From: Thermoleophilaceae bacterium
GTDB lineage: Bacteria > Actinomycetota > Thermoleophilia > Solirubrobacterales > Thermoleophilaceae
Direction: 5' to 3'
DNA length: 64,000 nucleotides
Assembly (NCBI GenBank): GCA_030448005.1
Contig: JAUJNT010000001.1
Location: forward strand, 952,423-1,016,422
Each line of letters begins with the position of its first letter. Positions within the stretch are counted from its first letter, which is position 1. Below the pieces are notes generated by a model. It was not told the origin of the DNA. It was given only the letters and a program-made list of their open reading frames with translations, and made no database searches. Shown here in pieces: positions 58,170 to 64,000 of this stretch. The position numbers and the translations under genes are program-made.

Positions 58170-59015
58170 ATGCAGATGCCGATTTCCATCCCCGACCCGC
58201 CGGAGCTTCCCGAGCGTCCCGAGGGAGTGGAGCGCGCGCCCAGGTGGCCGGCTCTGTTCGGCCTGTGGGCCTTTCTCGTCGGGATCACCGGCACGCTGCT
58301 GCTGGTGGGCATCGGCGCGGCGATCATCGGGGCCGATGGCGAGAGCGACAAACCGGAGTTCGTCGTGCTCGCAACGCTCGTCCAGGCGGTGGTCCTGGTA
58401 GGCACCGCCGTGCTCTTCGCGAGCTTTGTGAGGAAGCCGAAGGCCTGGCACTTCGGACTGCGTCGTACCCCGTTCTGGCTGGGACTCGGATGGGCCGCGG
58501 CGGGGATCGTGGCCTTCTACCTGGTCGCGGCCCTCTACACGGTGCTGGTGCCCACCGACATCGAACAGGGTGTTACGGAGGACCTCGGGGCAAACGAGGG
58601 TACGTTCGGGCTGGTCGTGGCGGGCCTCATGGTGATGATCGTGGCCCCTGTGGCCGAGGAGCTCTTCTTCCGCGGGTTCTTCTACAAGGCCCTTCGCAGC
58701 CGTTTCACGATGGTCGGCGCGGCGGTGCTCGACGGCCTGCTGTTCGGTGCCATCCACTACAACTTCGAGGGCGCCGATTCCCTGCTCCTGCTGCCTCCGC
58801 TCGCGCTGCTCGGCTTCCTGTTCTGCGTGGTTTATGAGAAGACGGGCTCGCTGTTCCCGGTGATCGGGATGCACGCGTTCAACAACTCCGTGGCCTACGC
58901 GGCGCAGGCCGACGGTGGCTGGCAGGTCTCGCTGGTGCTCGGACCACTCGTCCTCGCAGCCTGCGTGCTGGTGCCGCGGATGCTAGGGCAGAGACCGAGG
59001 GCTGCGCCGGCCTGA
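58170..59015 (+). CDS. CPBP (CAAX-type) intramembrane metalloprotease
   Basis: 281 residues, about seven or eight helices. Active-site motifs: EELFFR (163-168), His196 in FGAIHYNF, and HAFNN (235-239). CPBP proteins are intramembrane endopeptidases or bacteriocin/self-immunity proteins. ATG start eight bases after the HAD stop, with no obvious ribosome-binding site. A stretch of 80 bases then separates it from the L,D-transpeptidase gene. Confidence 0.9.
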   Translation: MQMPISIPDPPELPERPEGVERAPRWPALFGLWAFLVGITGTLLLVGIGAAIIGADGESDKPEFVVLATLVQAVVLVGTAVLFASFVRKPKAWHFGLRRTPFWLGLGWAAAGIVAFYLVAALYTVLVPTDIEQGVTEDLGANEGTFGLVVAGLMVMIVAPVAEELFFRGFFYKALRSRFTMVGAAVLDGLLFGAIHYNFEGADSLLLLPPLALLGFLFCVVYEKTGSLFPVIGMHAFNNSVAYAAQADGGWQVSLVLGPLVLAACVLVPRMLGQRPRAAPA

Positions 59016-59080
59016 CTCGGCGCCCGGCCGGCCGCGCGCCCTCGTTGCGGCCGATCGACGCTCGATAGCCTCGCGCGAAG

Positions 59081-59086
59081 TAGGGT
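59081..59086 (+). promoter_or_regulatory. -10-like hexamer TAGGGT before the L,D-transpeptidase gene
   Basis: TAGGGT ends nine bases before ATG 59096. Confidence 0.3.
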
Positions 59087-59095
59087 TCCCGGCCG

Positions 59096-60109
59096 ATGAG
59101 GCGGTCGATCGTTTCATGCGTGCTGGTCACGGCGGGAGCGGTGCCCACGGCCGCCTTCGCGCAGGAGCCCCCACCCCCTCCGCCGCCGGCGCAGCTCAGC
59201 CAGACGCCTCCTCCGGCCCTGGAGCCGGTCCCTGCCCCTGGACGGTTCTCGATCGCCGTCCGTGGCGGCCAGGCCACCAAGCGCGCTCGTTATGTGGCCA
59301 CCGGCACCCGCGTCAAGGTGATCGGCACGTCGCGCCCGTTCGCGCCCGGCCAGTCAGCGGTACTCGCGATCTACCGCGGCGGCCGTCTCGTGGCCACCCG
59401 GAGTGCGGCGATTCACCAGGCACGCGGGGGCGCCCGAGTCGATTTCACGTTCACCGCGCGCCGGCGCGGGCTCCTCAAGCTGGTCATCCGCCACGGGGTC
59501 GCTCCGACCCAGGGCGCCTTTCGCTCGCGAGTGGCCAAAGTCAGGGTGGTCGCACCCCAGGCGGGCCAGGGCGCGCGTGGCGTCAAGGTGCTGCTGCTGC
59601 AGCGCGGCCTCAGGCGCCTCGGGTTCGCCGTGCCCGTCACCGGGTCCTATGACGGCGGCACGTCACGGGCGGTGCTCGCGTTTCGGAAGGCAAACGGAAT
59701 GGGCCGCAACGGATATGCCGGCAAGCGCGTCTTCTCGCTCGTCATGCGCGGTCGCGGGGCCTTCCGCGTGCGCTACCCAGCTGCGGGTCGGCACGTGGAG
59801 TTCGACTGGTCGCGCCAGCTGCTCGCGCTGATCGACCGCGGCCGGCCCCGTCGGGTCTACCACGCCTCCTCGGGCAAGCCCTCCACGCCCACCGTCTTCG
59901 GCACCTTCCGCTTCTACAGGAAGGAGCCGGGCACCAACTCGCACGGCATGGTGCACTCCAACTACTTCATCGGCGGCTACGCGATCCACGGTTACCGTTC
60001 CGTGCCCAGCTATGCGGCCAGCCACGGCTGCATCCGGGTGCCGATCCCGAACGCGGCGGACATCGACCGCCAGATATCGCTCGGAGAGACGATCTTCGTC
60101 TACCGCTAG
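59096..60109 (+). CDS. L,D-transpeptidase with peptidoglycan-binding domain
   Basis: 337 residues. Signal peptide (1-22, ending AAFA), Pro-rich spacer, an immunoglobulin-like part (about 50-150), a short peptidoglycan-binding domain (about 157-215, VLLLQRGLRRLGF) and a YkuD catalytic domain with HGY and SHGCIRV, catalytic Cys312. Makes 3-3 cross-links or attaches proteins to peptidoglycan, complementing the PBP. The TAG stop overlaps the stop of the opposite gene as CTAG. Confidence 0.92.
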   Translation: MRRSIVSCVLVTAGAVPTAAFAQEPPPPPPPAQLSQTPPPALEPVPAPGRFSIAVRGGQATKRARYVATGTRVKVIGTSRPFAPGQSAVLAIYRGGRLVATRSAAIHQARGGARVDFTFTARRRGLLKLVIRHGVAPTQGAFRSRVAKVRVVAPQAGQGARGVKVLLLQRGLRRLGFAVPVTGSYDGGTSRAVLAFRKANGMGRNGYAGKRVFSLVMRGRGAFRVRYPAAGRHVEFDWSRQLLALIDRGRPRRVYHASSGKPSTPTVFGTFRFYRKEPGTNSHGMVHSNYFIGGYAIHGYRSVPSYAASHGCIRVPIPNAADIDRQISLGETIFVYR

Positions 60110-60519
60110 TCGGCGGCGTGGCGCCAGTCGATCGTGCGCCGCCGCTGCCTCGGCAGGAAGTTGGCAAGCAGCATGCCGCCGAGCCCGTAGAGCAGCAGGG
60201 CAAGCGCCGCGGGCACCATCCGCTGTACCCAGACGTCGCTTGACCGGACCATGCCGGTGAAGGGGGCCACGAGCAGGTCGTTCCCGTCGTCGATCACCTC
60301 GCGGAGACCCGTGTGGCGCGCCTCCCGCAGGTCCTCGATTGCGCGCCCGGGCGCAGGGGCGTCCACGTTGCCGGCAGCGCCGCCCCGGCCGCCCGATCCG
60401 TCCACCGCCTCGACCTGGTTGGCCGAGCCCTGCTCGGACTGGTCCAAGGCGAACAGCAGGATGCTGAGCGCGACGAAGCTCGCCGCCGTGATCGCCGCCA
60501 TCCTGAGTAGCGTTCCCAT
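60106..60519 (-). CDS. Two-helix membrane protein of unknown function
   Basis: 137 residues: a helix at about 8-25 (AAITAASFVALSILLFALDQ), an extracytoplasmic loop of about 65 residues rich in Gly/Ala/Asp, a second helix at about 103-123 (ALALLLYGLGGMLLANFL), and a basic tail RQRRRTIDWRH. No known domain. ATG start; it is divergent from pyrE by 75 bases and converges with the L,D-transpeptidase. Confidence 0.75.
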   Translation of the reverse strand: MGTLLRMAAITAASFVALSILLFALDQSEQGSANQVEAVDGSGGRGGAAGNVDAPAPGRAIEDLREARHTGLREVIDDGNDLLVAPFTGMVRSSDVWVQRMVPAALALLLYGLGGMLLANFLPRQRRRTIDWRHAAD

Positions 60520-60594
60520 CGCTTCTCTACCATCGGCAGGCGCCGTGGCGCCCGCGATTCCGCACCTGCACTTCTCGACACATGACGACGGCGC

Positions 60595-61140
60595 ATGAGC
60601 GCCCGAGAGCGGCTCGAGAGAGAGCTGCGCGAGCACGCCCTCGTGATCGGCAAGGTCACCCTTTCGAGCGGCCTCGAAGCCGACTACTACGTGGACGCAA
60701 AGCGAGCGATACTGCGCCCGGCCGGGTTTGCGGCGCTTGCCGAGTTGGTCGCAGCCGAGGTCGGCCGCGTGGGCGCCACGGCCCTCGGCGGGCTCACGAT
60801 GGGCGCAGACCCGGTGGTCTGCGCGGGGCTTGCCGGGGGCGCGCAGGTCAACGCCTTCTTCGTTCGCAAGGAGCGCAAGGCCCACGGGCTGCAGCGGTGG
60901 ATCGAGGGACCGCCGCTGGCGCGGGGCGAACGCTGCCTGATCGTCGAGGACGTGGTTACCACCGGCGGGTCGACCGTGGCCGCTATCGAGCGGGTCCGCG
61001 AGCAGGGGCTGGAGGTGGTGGGCGTCCTGAGCGTGCTCGACCGGTTGGCGGGTGGCAGGGAGGCGATCGAGGCCGCGGCCGGGGCACCGTACGTCGCGCT
61101 CACCACGATCGACGATCTGTACCCCGAACGCGAGAGCTAG
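60595..61140 (+). CDS. pyrE: Orotate phosphoribosyltransferase
   Basis: Converts orotate and PRPP to OMP in pyrimidine synthesis. 181 residues. FTLSSG-like KVTLSSGLEADYYVDAKR, GGLTMGADPVV, FVRKERKAHGLQRWIEG and the PRPP motif LIVEDVVTTGGST are present. ATG start. Stands alone without other pyr genes. Its stop overlaps the opposite lipoprotein gene stop as CTAG. Confidence 0.95.
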   Translation: MSARERLERELREHALVIGKVTLSSGLEADYYVDAKRAILRPAGFAALAELVAAEVGRVGATALGGLTMGADPVVCAGLAGGAQVNAFFVRKERKAHGLQRWIEGPPLARGERCLIVEDVVTTGGSTVAAIERVREQGLEVVGVLSVLDRLAGGREAIEAAAGAPYVALTTIDDLYPERES

Positions 61141-61721
61141 CCCGAAGGGGGCCGGGCCCGGAAGGTCCGCAGCATCCGACCGATCGTTCGATCGTGGAAC
61201 CGCGGCTTCACGCCTGCGTTGCGGAAGACGAGCACGCCGTAACTTACCCTCGCGGGCCGCTGGAAGATGGCCACCGTGATCCTCTGGGAGAGGTCGCTTG
61301 GGTTCACCGTGCCGGTGGCCGCCAGGACGGCACTGTCATACCTCGAGCCCGGCACGCGGGAGACCCGCTTGCCGACTATCCCCGCAAAGTCCGGTACGGT
61401 CGCGATCGTGCGTCGCGCGTAGGCAGCCGCTGAGAGCTTGCGCCCGCGGGCAGTGCGGTCGGCCGAGATGGACACCGCCACGAGCCTGTCATCCGACCGC
61501 ACCATCGTCCGGCCGCGGACGTTCACCGAGGGCCAGCTCTTCGGGATTGCGATCGTGAAGCCGGCGCGCGAGTTCCTGACGGTCCGCCAGCCGGGCGGCG
61601 GCTTCGCCGGCGGGTCGGCACGCTCCTGCGGCGCTTTCTTCTCAGTCTTCTCTTCCTCGTCGGCGCAGCCGGTCGAAACGAGCGTGAGGGCCAAGAGGGC
61701 GGCGACCGTTCGGATGGGCAC
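61137..61721 (-). CDS. Lipoprotein of unknown function
   Basis: 194 residues. Signal peptide with lipobox LVSTGC (about 14-19) and an acidic-basic spacer, then a domain of about 140 residues, FTIAIPKSWPSVNVRGRTMV, with alternating strands; proteins with such an FxxxxPxxW start resemble LpqN/PsbP-like folds. GTG 61721 or 61730 may be used. It lies 16 bases after the gene at 61738, so these are probably cotranscribed. Confidence 0.75.
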   Translation of the reverse strand: MPIRTVAALLALTLVSTGCADEEEKTEKKAPQERADPPAKPPPGWRTVRNSRAGFTIAIPKSWPSVNVRGRTMVRSDDRLVAVSISADRTARGRKLSAAAYARRTIATVPDFAGIVGKRVSRVPGSRYDSAVLAATGTVNPSDLSQRITVAIFQRPARVSYGVLVFRNAGVKPRFHDRTIGRMLRTFRARPPSG

Positions 61722-61737
61722 CGGATGCACAGCTCGA

Positions 61738-62241
61738 TCAGCCCGGCAGCTCGCCGTGCCATCCGGCATAGGCGATCAGCTCCTCGCGTGACAAGAGAGG
61801 GATCGCGTACTCCTCCGCTGCGCGCGCGACCAGCTTCACCGGGCGCCGGTCGAGGGGGTTGTCGCATTCCAGCAGTGCGATCGGCCGGGCGTACTGAGCG
61901 CGGAAGCCGGTCTCGCACTCGACAATCCTGCCCCAGGCCACTACGGCGCCCCACACGGCCTCTGGGGCGGGCAGCTCAGGGTCCTCGGGCATGGCGTAGT
62001 AGGCGGCGTAGCCGCAGCGGCAGTCGCGGTGAGGAGCCTCGTGGCCCCGAAGCGCAAAGCACTTGGCGACCCGGTCTGCGTCCGTCGGCCACGGTGAGGG
62101 CACCGCCCGCGGGGCCACCTGGTGCAGGGCGGGATTGGGAACGAAGCGACCCGCCACGAAGATGCCCGAGAAGAGCCTCCCCCTGCGCGAGCCCCACTGC
62201 CGAAAGCCGACGATCGGCTCGGCGACGGGCTCGGCGCTCAC
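61738..62241 (-). CDS. Unknown Cys/His-containing protein
   Basis: 167 residues, soluble. VGFRQWGSRRGRLFSGIFVA at the start and CFALRGHEAPHRDCRCGYAAY (about 61-81; seen in parts) form a pattern I know from short actinobacterial proteins of unknown function. The Cys-x5-His...Cys-x-Cys cluster could bind metal. GTG start at 62241. Upstream to the YceI gene are 250 bases with no supported gene; they hold a hairpin at 62451. Confidence 0.65.
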   Translation of the reverse strand: MSAEPVAEPIVGFRQWGSRRGRLFSGIFVAGRFVPNPALHQVAPRAVPSPWPTDADRVAKCFALRGHEAPHRDCRCGYAAYYAMPEDPELPAPEAVWGAVVAWGRIVECETGFRAQYARPIALLECDNPLDRRPVKLVARAAEEYAIPLLSREELIAYAGWHGELPG

Positions 62242-62450
62242 GTCTTGACCGGCTCCGGTCGCGGCTGGGGCTGTGACGGCGGGGGCTCCGGCAGTGGCAC
62301 TCGCACTGGCTCCGGACGCTCCGTCTCGCGGATTGGGTCTCCGATGTCACCCATCGGCTCCAATCCTAGGGGAGCGCGGAGGCGTCCAAGGGTCAGGTGC
62401 GTTGTGGCGGCGGCCAGCCGCGAGGTCCCGCGGCCCGGCGAGCGAGGCGC

Positions 62451-62477
62451 GGCCGGCGCCGTCTTGCGCCGCCGGCC
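62451..62477 (-). terminator. Hairpin downstream of the YceI gene
   Basis: GGCCGGCGC ... GCGCCGCCGGCC forms a strong stem with a small bulge about 15 bases after the YceI stop codon; no T tract. Possible terminator of the YceI transcript. Confidence 0.4.
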
Positions 62478-62491
62478 CTCCGGGGACGGTT

Positions 62492-63052
62492 CTACGCCTG
62501 CTTGACGGCAGAGATGTCGAGGTGCAGCTTGACCTTCTCGGACACCAGAACGTTGCCGCTGCCCAGCACCTGGTTGAAGGAGATGCCGTAGTCGCCCCGG
62601 TCGATCTGGCCGGTCACCTCGAGACCGACGCGGTCGTTGCCCCACGGATCCTGCTCGGTGCCGGTCACCTCGGCCATGAGCGTGACCTCTCGCGTCACAT
62701 CGCGGATGACGAGGTCGCCTTTGATCTCGAACGTGTCGTCGTCCACGGGAACGATGGCCTTAGAGGCGAACGAGATCCGGGGATGCCGCTCGGAGTCGAA
62801 GAAGTCGGCCGAGTGAAGATGCTCGTCGCGCTTCTCATCGTTGGTGTTAACGGAAGCGGTATCGACCGTGCCGTAGGCCTTGGCCGAGCTGAGGTCCTCC
62901 CCTATCTCGAGCGTGCCCTCGAACGAGCCGAAGTTGCCGCGCACCGAGGCGATACCGAGGTGCTTGACCTGAAACTCGACGCGTGAGTGCGAGGGATCCA
63001 CAACCCAGGTGCCGGTCGGGACCAGTGTGGGGCTTGCTGTGGTGGTGGTCAT
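62492..63052 (-). CDS. YceI family protein
   Basis: 186 residues, a lipocalin-like beta-barrel that binds polyisoprenoids. GTWVVDPSHSRVEFQVKHLG, VRGNFGSFEGTLEIGED, KRDEHLHSADFFDSERHP and GISFNQVLGSGNVLVSEKVKL are family blocks. No signal peptide, so it is a cytosolic member. AAGGGAG stands eight bases before the ATG. The promoter region carries a perfect palindrome at 63118 that looks like a repressor site. Confidence 0.93.
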   Translation of the reverse strand: MTTTTASPTLVPTGTWVVDPSHSRVEFQVKHLGIASVRGNFGSFEGTLEIGEDLSSAKAYGTVDTASVNTNDEKRDEHLHSADFFDSERHPRISFASKAIVPVDDDTFEIKGDLVIRDVTREVTLMAEVTGTEQDPWGNDRVGLEVTGQIDRGDYGISFNQVLGSGNVLVSEKVKLHLDISAVKQA

Positions 63053-63117
63053 GGAGTCTTCTCCCTTTTCCGGGGCGGCGGGTCCGCGCCGCTCCTAAGG
63101 TTGTGTATGCAACGGTC

Positions 63118-63129
63118 ATGCTTAAGCAT
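63118..63129. promoter_or_regulatory. Palindromic operator-like site ATGCTTAAGCAT
   Basis: Perfect 12-base palindrome in a locally AT-rich 60-base stretch, 66 bases before the YceI ATG. Such inverted repeats upstream of YceI genes are often MarR-type operators. The 184-base gap between YceI and the dioxygenase gene holds no other feature. Confidence 0.5.
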
Positions 63130-63236
63130 AGCGTGTTGTTGCGACCACAACTTCCTCGTATCCGTGTGAGCAAGCGTCCTATGGAGGCGGGGACCTTCGG
63201 GGGAGGAGTTGGGAACCGCGAGCGCTGCCTGCCCTG

Positions 63237-64000
63237 CTACGGGTGCGCTGCCAGCAGAAGCGCATTCTCCGAGGGGTCGCGGACGAGGGCACCGTCCGCC
63301 GTCTCCTGAGGTTCGTGCCCACGGCTGAGAAGCTCGCCGAGGATGCGGTCGCGCTCGGGCTGCCACGGCACGATGATCGTCGCGTGTCGCAGGGCCGCGG
63401 TCCCCTCCGGGGGCGGCGGCGCACCAGCGCTCTCCCAGGTGTTGGCGCCGATGTGGTGGTGGTAGCCGCCCGCGCCGAGGAATGCGGCCTGGGCCCCGAG
63501 CTGTGCCATCAGTCCGAAGCCGAGCGCGTCGCGGTAGAAGGCCACCGTCTCAGGGATCCCTGCCACCTTCAGGTGGATGTGCCCCATGGTCGTCCCGGCC
63601 GGCAGGCCGGGGTAGCCCTGCTCCGGCGGCTGCGCCAGCTCGTCAAGGAGGTCGTCGACGTCGAGTGGAAGCGTGGTCATCCGCGCGCCGACCTGCCCTT
63701 CCCACACCTCCCGCGGACGATCCCAGTAGATCTCGATCCCGTGGCCGTCCGGGTCGCTTAGGTAGAGCGCCTCGCTGACGAAGTGATCGGAGAGGCCTGC
63801 AAGCGGCACCCGGTCGCGTGCCGCATGGGCGAGCCAGCACGCAAGATCGGCCCGCTGCGAGACCAGCAGCGCAAAGTGGTAGAGGCCGGTGTGACGCGCG
63901 GCCGGCCGCGCGACCCTCTCCTCTGCCAGCACCAGCAACCGGCGTTCGCCCACTCCGAGGGTGGCCCGGCCGGCGCCCTGTTCGAGCACCTCCAAGCCGA
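63237..64000 (-). CDS. CatE-like catechol-2,3-dioxygenase/glyoxalase family protein (5' end outside window)
   Basis: About 254 codons of a two-module vicinal-oxygen-chelate protein; the frame is open to the right edge, so the first 30-40 residues are missing. TGLYHFALLV, DHFVSEALYLSDPDGHGIEIY and DRPREVW (module 1), then TMGHIHLKVAGIPETVAFY, DALGFGL and GGYHHHIGANTWES (module 2) closely follow Bacillus CatE. The metal ligands His (GHIHL), His (GYHHHIG) and a late Glu region are recognisable. Ring cleavage of catechols is inferred. Confidence 0.85.
   Translation of the reverse strand, partial: GLEVLEQGAGRATLGVGERRLLVLAEERVARPAARHTGLYHFALLVSQRADLACWLAHAARDRVPLAGLSDHFVSEALYLSDPDGHGIEIYWDRPREVWEGQVGARMTTLPLDVDDLLDELAQPPEQGYPGLPAGTTMGHIHLKVAGIPETVAFYRDALGFGLMAQLGAQAAFLGAGGYHHHIGANTWESAGAPPPPEGTAALRHATIIVPWQPERDRILGELLSRGHEPQETADGALVRDPSENALLLAAHP

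Overview
This 64 kb window is dense, very GC-rich bacterial chromosome with many GTG and a few TTG starts, GTGA/ATGA/TGATG gene junctions and almost no spare DNA; no gene-free stretch exceeds 300 bases. Gene content (yidC-jag-rsmG-parAB, an actinobacterial-type dCTP deaminase, TreT, a menaquinol b6c-type complex, Dcd, RDD and GtrA proteins) points to an actinobacterium, most likely a deep lineage such as Thermoleophilia (Solirubrobacterales or relatives). That placement is inference from gene content only. The yidC-jag-rsmG-parA-parB order is the usual right flank of oriC, so the origin probably lies a few kb before base 1. I see no transposase, integrase, prophage or CRISPR array.

Layout. 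1-4 kb: membrane insertase, RNA-binding Jag, 16S rRNA methyltransferase RsmG (with a parS-like site inside its first codons), ParA and ParB, tRNA-Ile. 4-7 kb: a bifunctional-nuclease-domain protein, then D-Ala-D-Ala ligase coupled to a PLP aminotransferase on the minus strand. 7-13 kb: a coupled run of DUF4126, an alkaline-phosphatase-fold enzyme, GtrA and two large membrane glycosyltransferase-like proteins. 13-16.7 kb: YmdB-type phosphoesterase, an ABC-2 exporter, peptide deformylase with an ACT-domain protein. 16.7-24.6 kb: a long energy-metabolism run: hemB, a fused siroheme-decarboxylase-like gene (ahbA-ahbB), hemL, an unknown gene, the Rieske/cytochrome b/cytochrome b-c genes, a menaquinone methyltransferase and a polyprenyl diphosphate synthase. 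24.6-30 kb: dcd, tatA, tatC, a TPR protein, a STAS protein, tRNA-Lys, a hydrolase and a class IV aminotransferase. 30-36 kb: nucleotide-sugar genes for a diacetamido-uronate (wecB/wbpI-, wbpA-, wbpB- and wbpD-like) plus membrane proteins. 36-42 kb (minus): purA, then rpsF-fkbM-ssb-rplI-dnaB-helicase loader, lacking rpsR. 42-49 kb (minus): anti-sigma-like protein, TreT and a GT20 enzyme; response regulator, histidine kinase and HtrA lipoprotein. 49-64 kb: a degenerate M28-like membrane protein, FlgM-like protein, thiL, envelope genes (LPG-synthase-TM, class A PBP, MscS, PIG-V-like), HAD, CPBP protease, L,D-transpeptidase, pyrE, lipoprotein, YceI and a partial CatE-like dioxygenase.

The most striking system is the hem-ahb-qcr-men run: it places a two-domain siroheme decarboxylase between the first heme genes and the respiratory complex that uses the heme, suggesting that heme is made at least partly from siroheme. 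A second window-wide pattern is a TAnnnT hexamer placed 6-10 bases before the chosen start codon of more than a dozen genes on both strands, which suggests widespread leaderless or very-short-leader transcription; I used it to choose several start codons.
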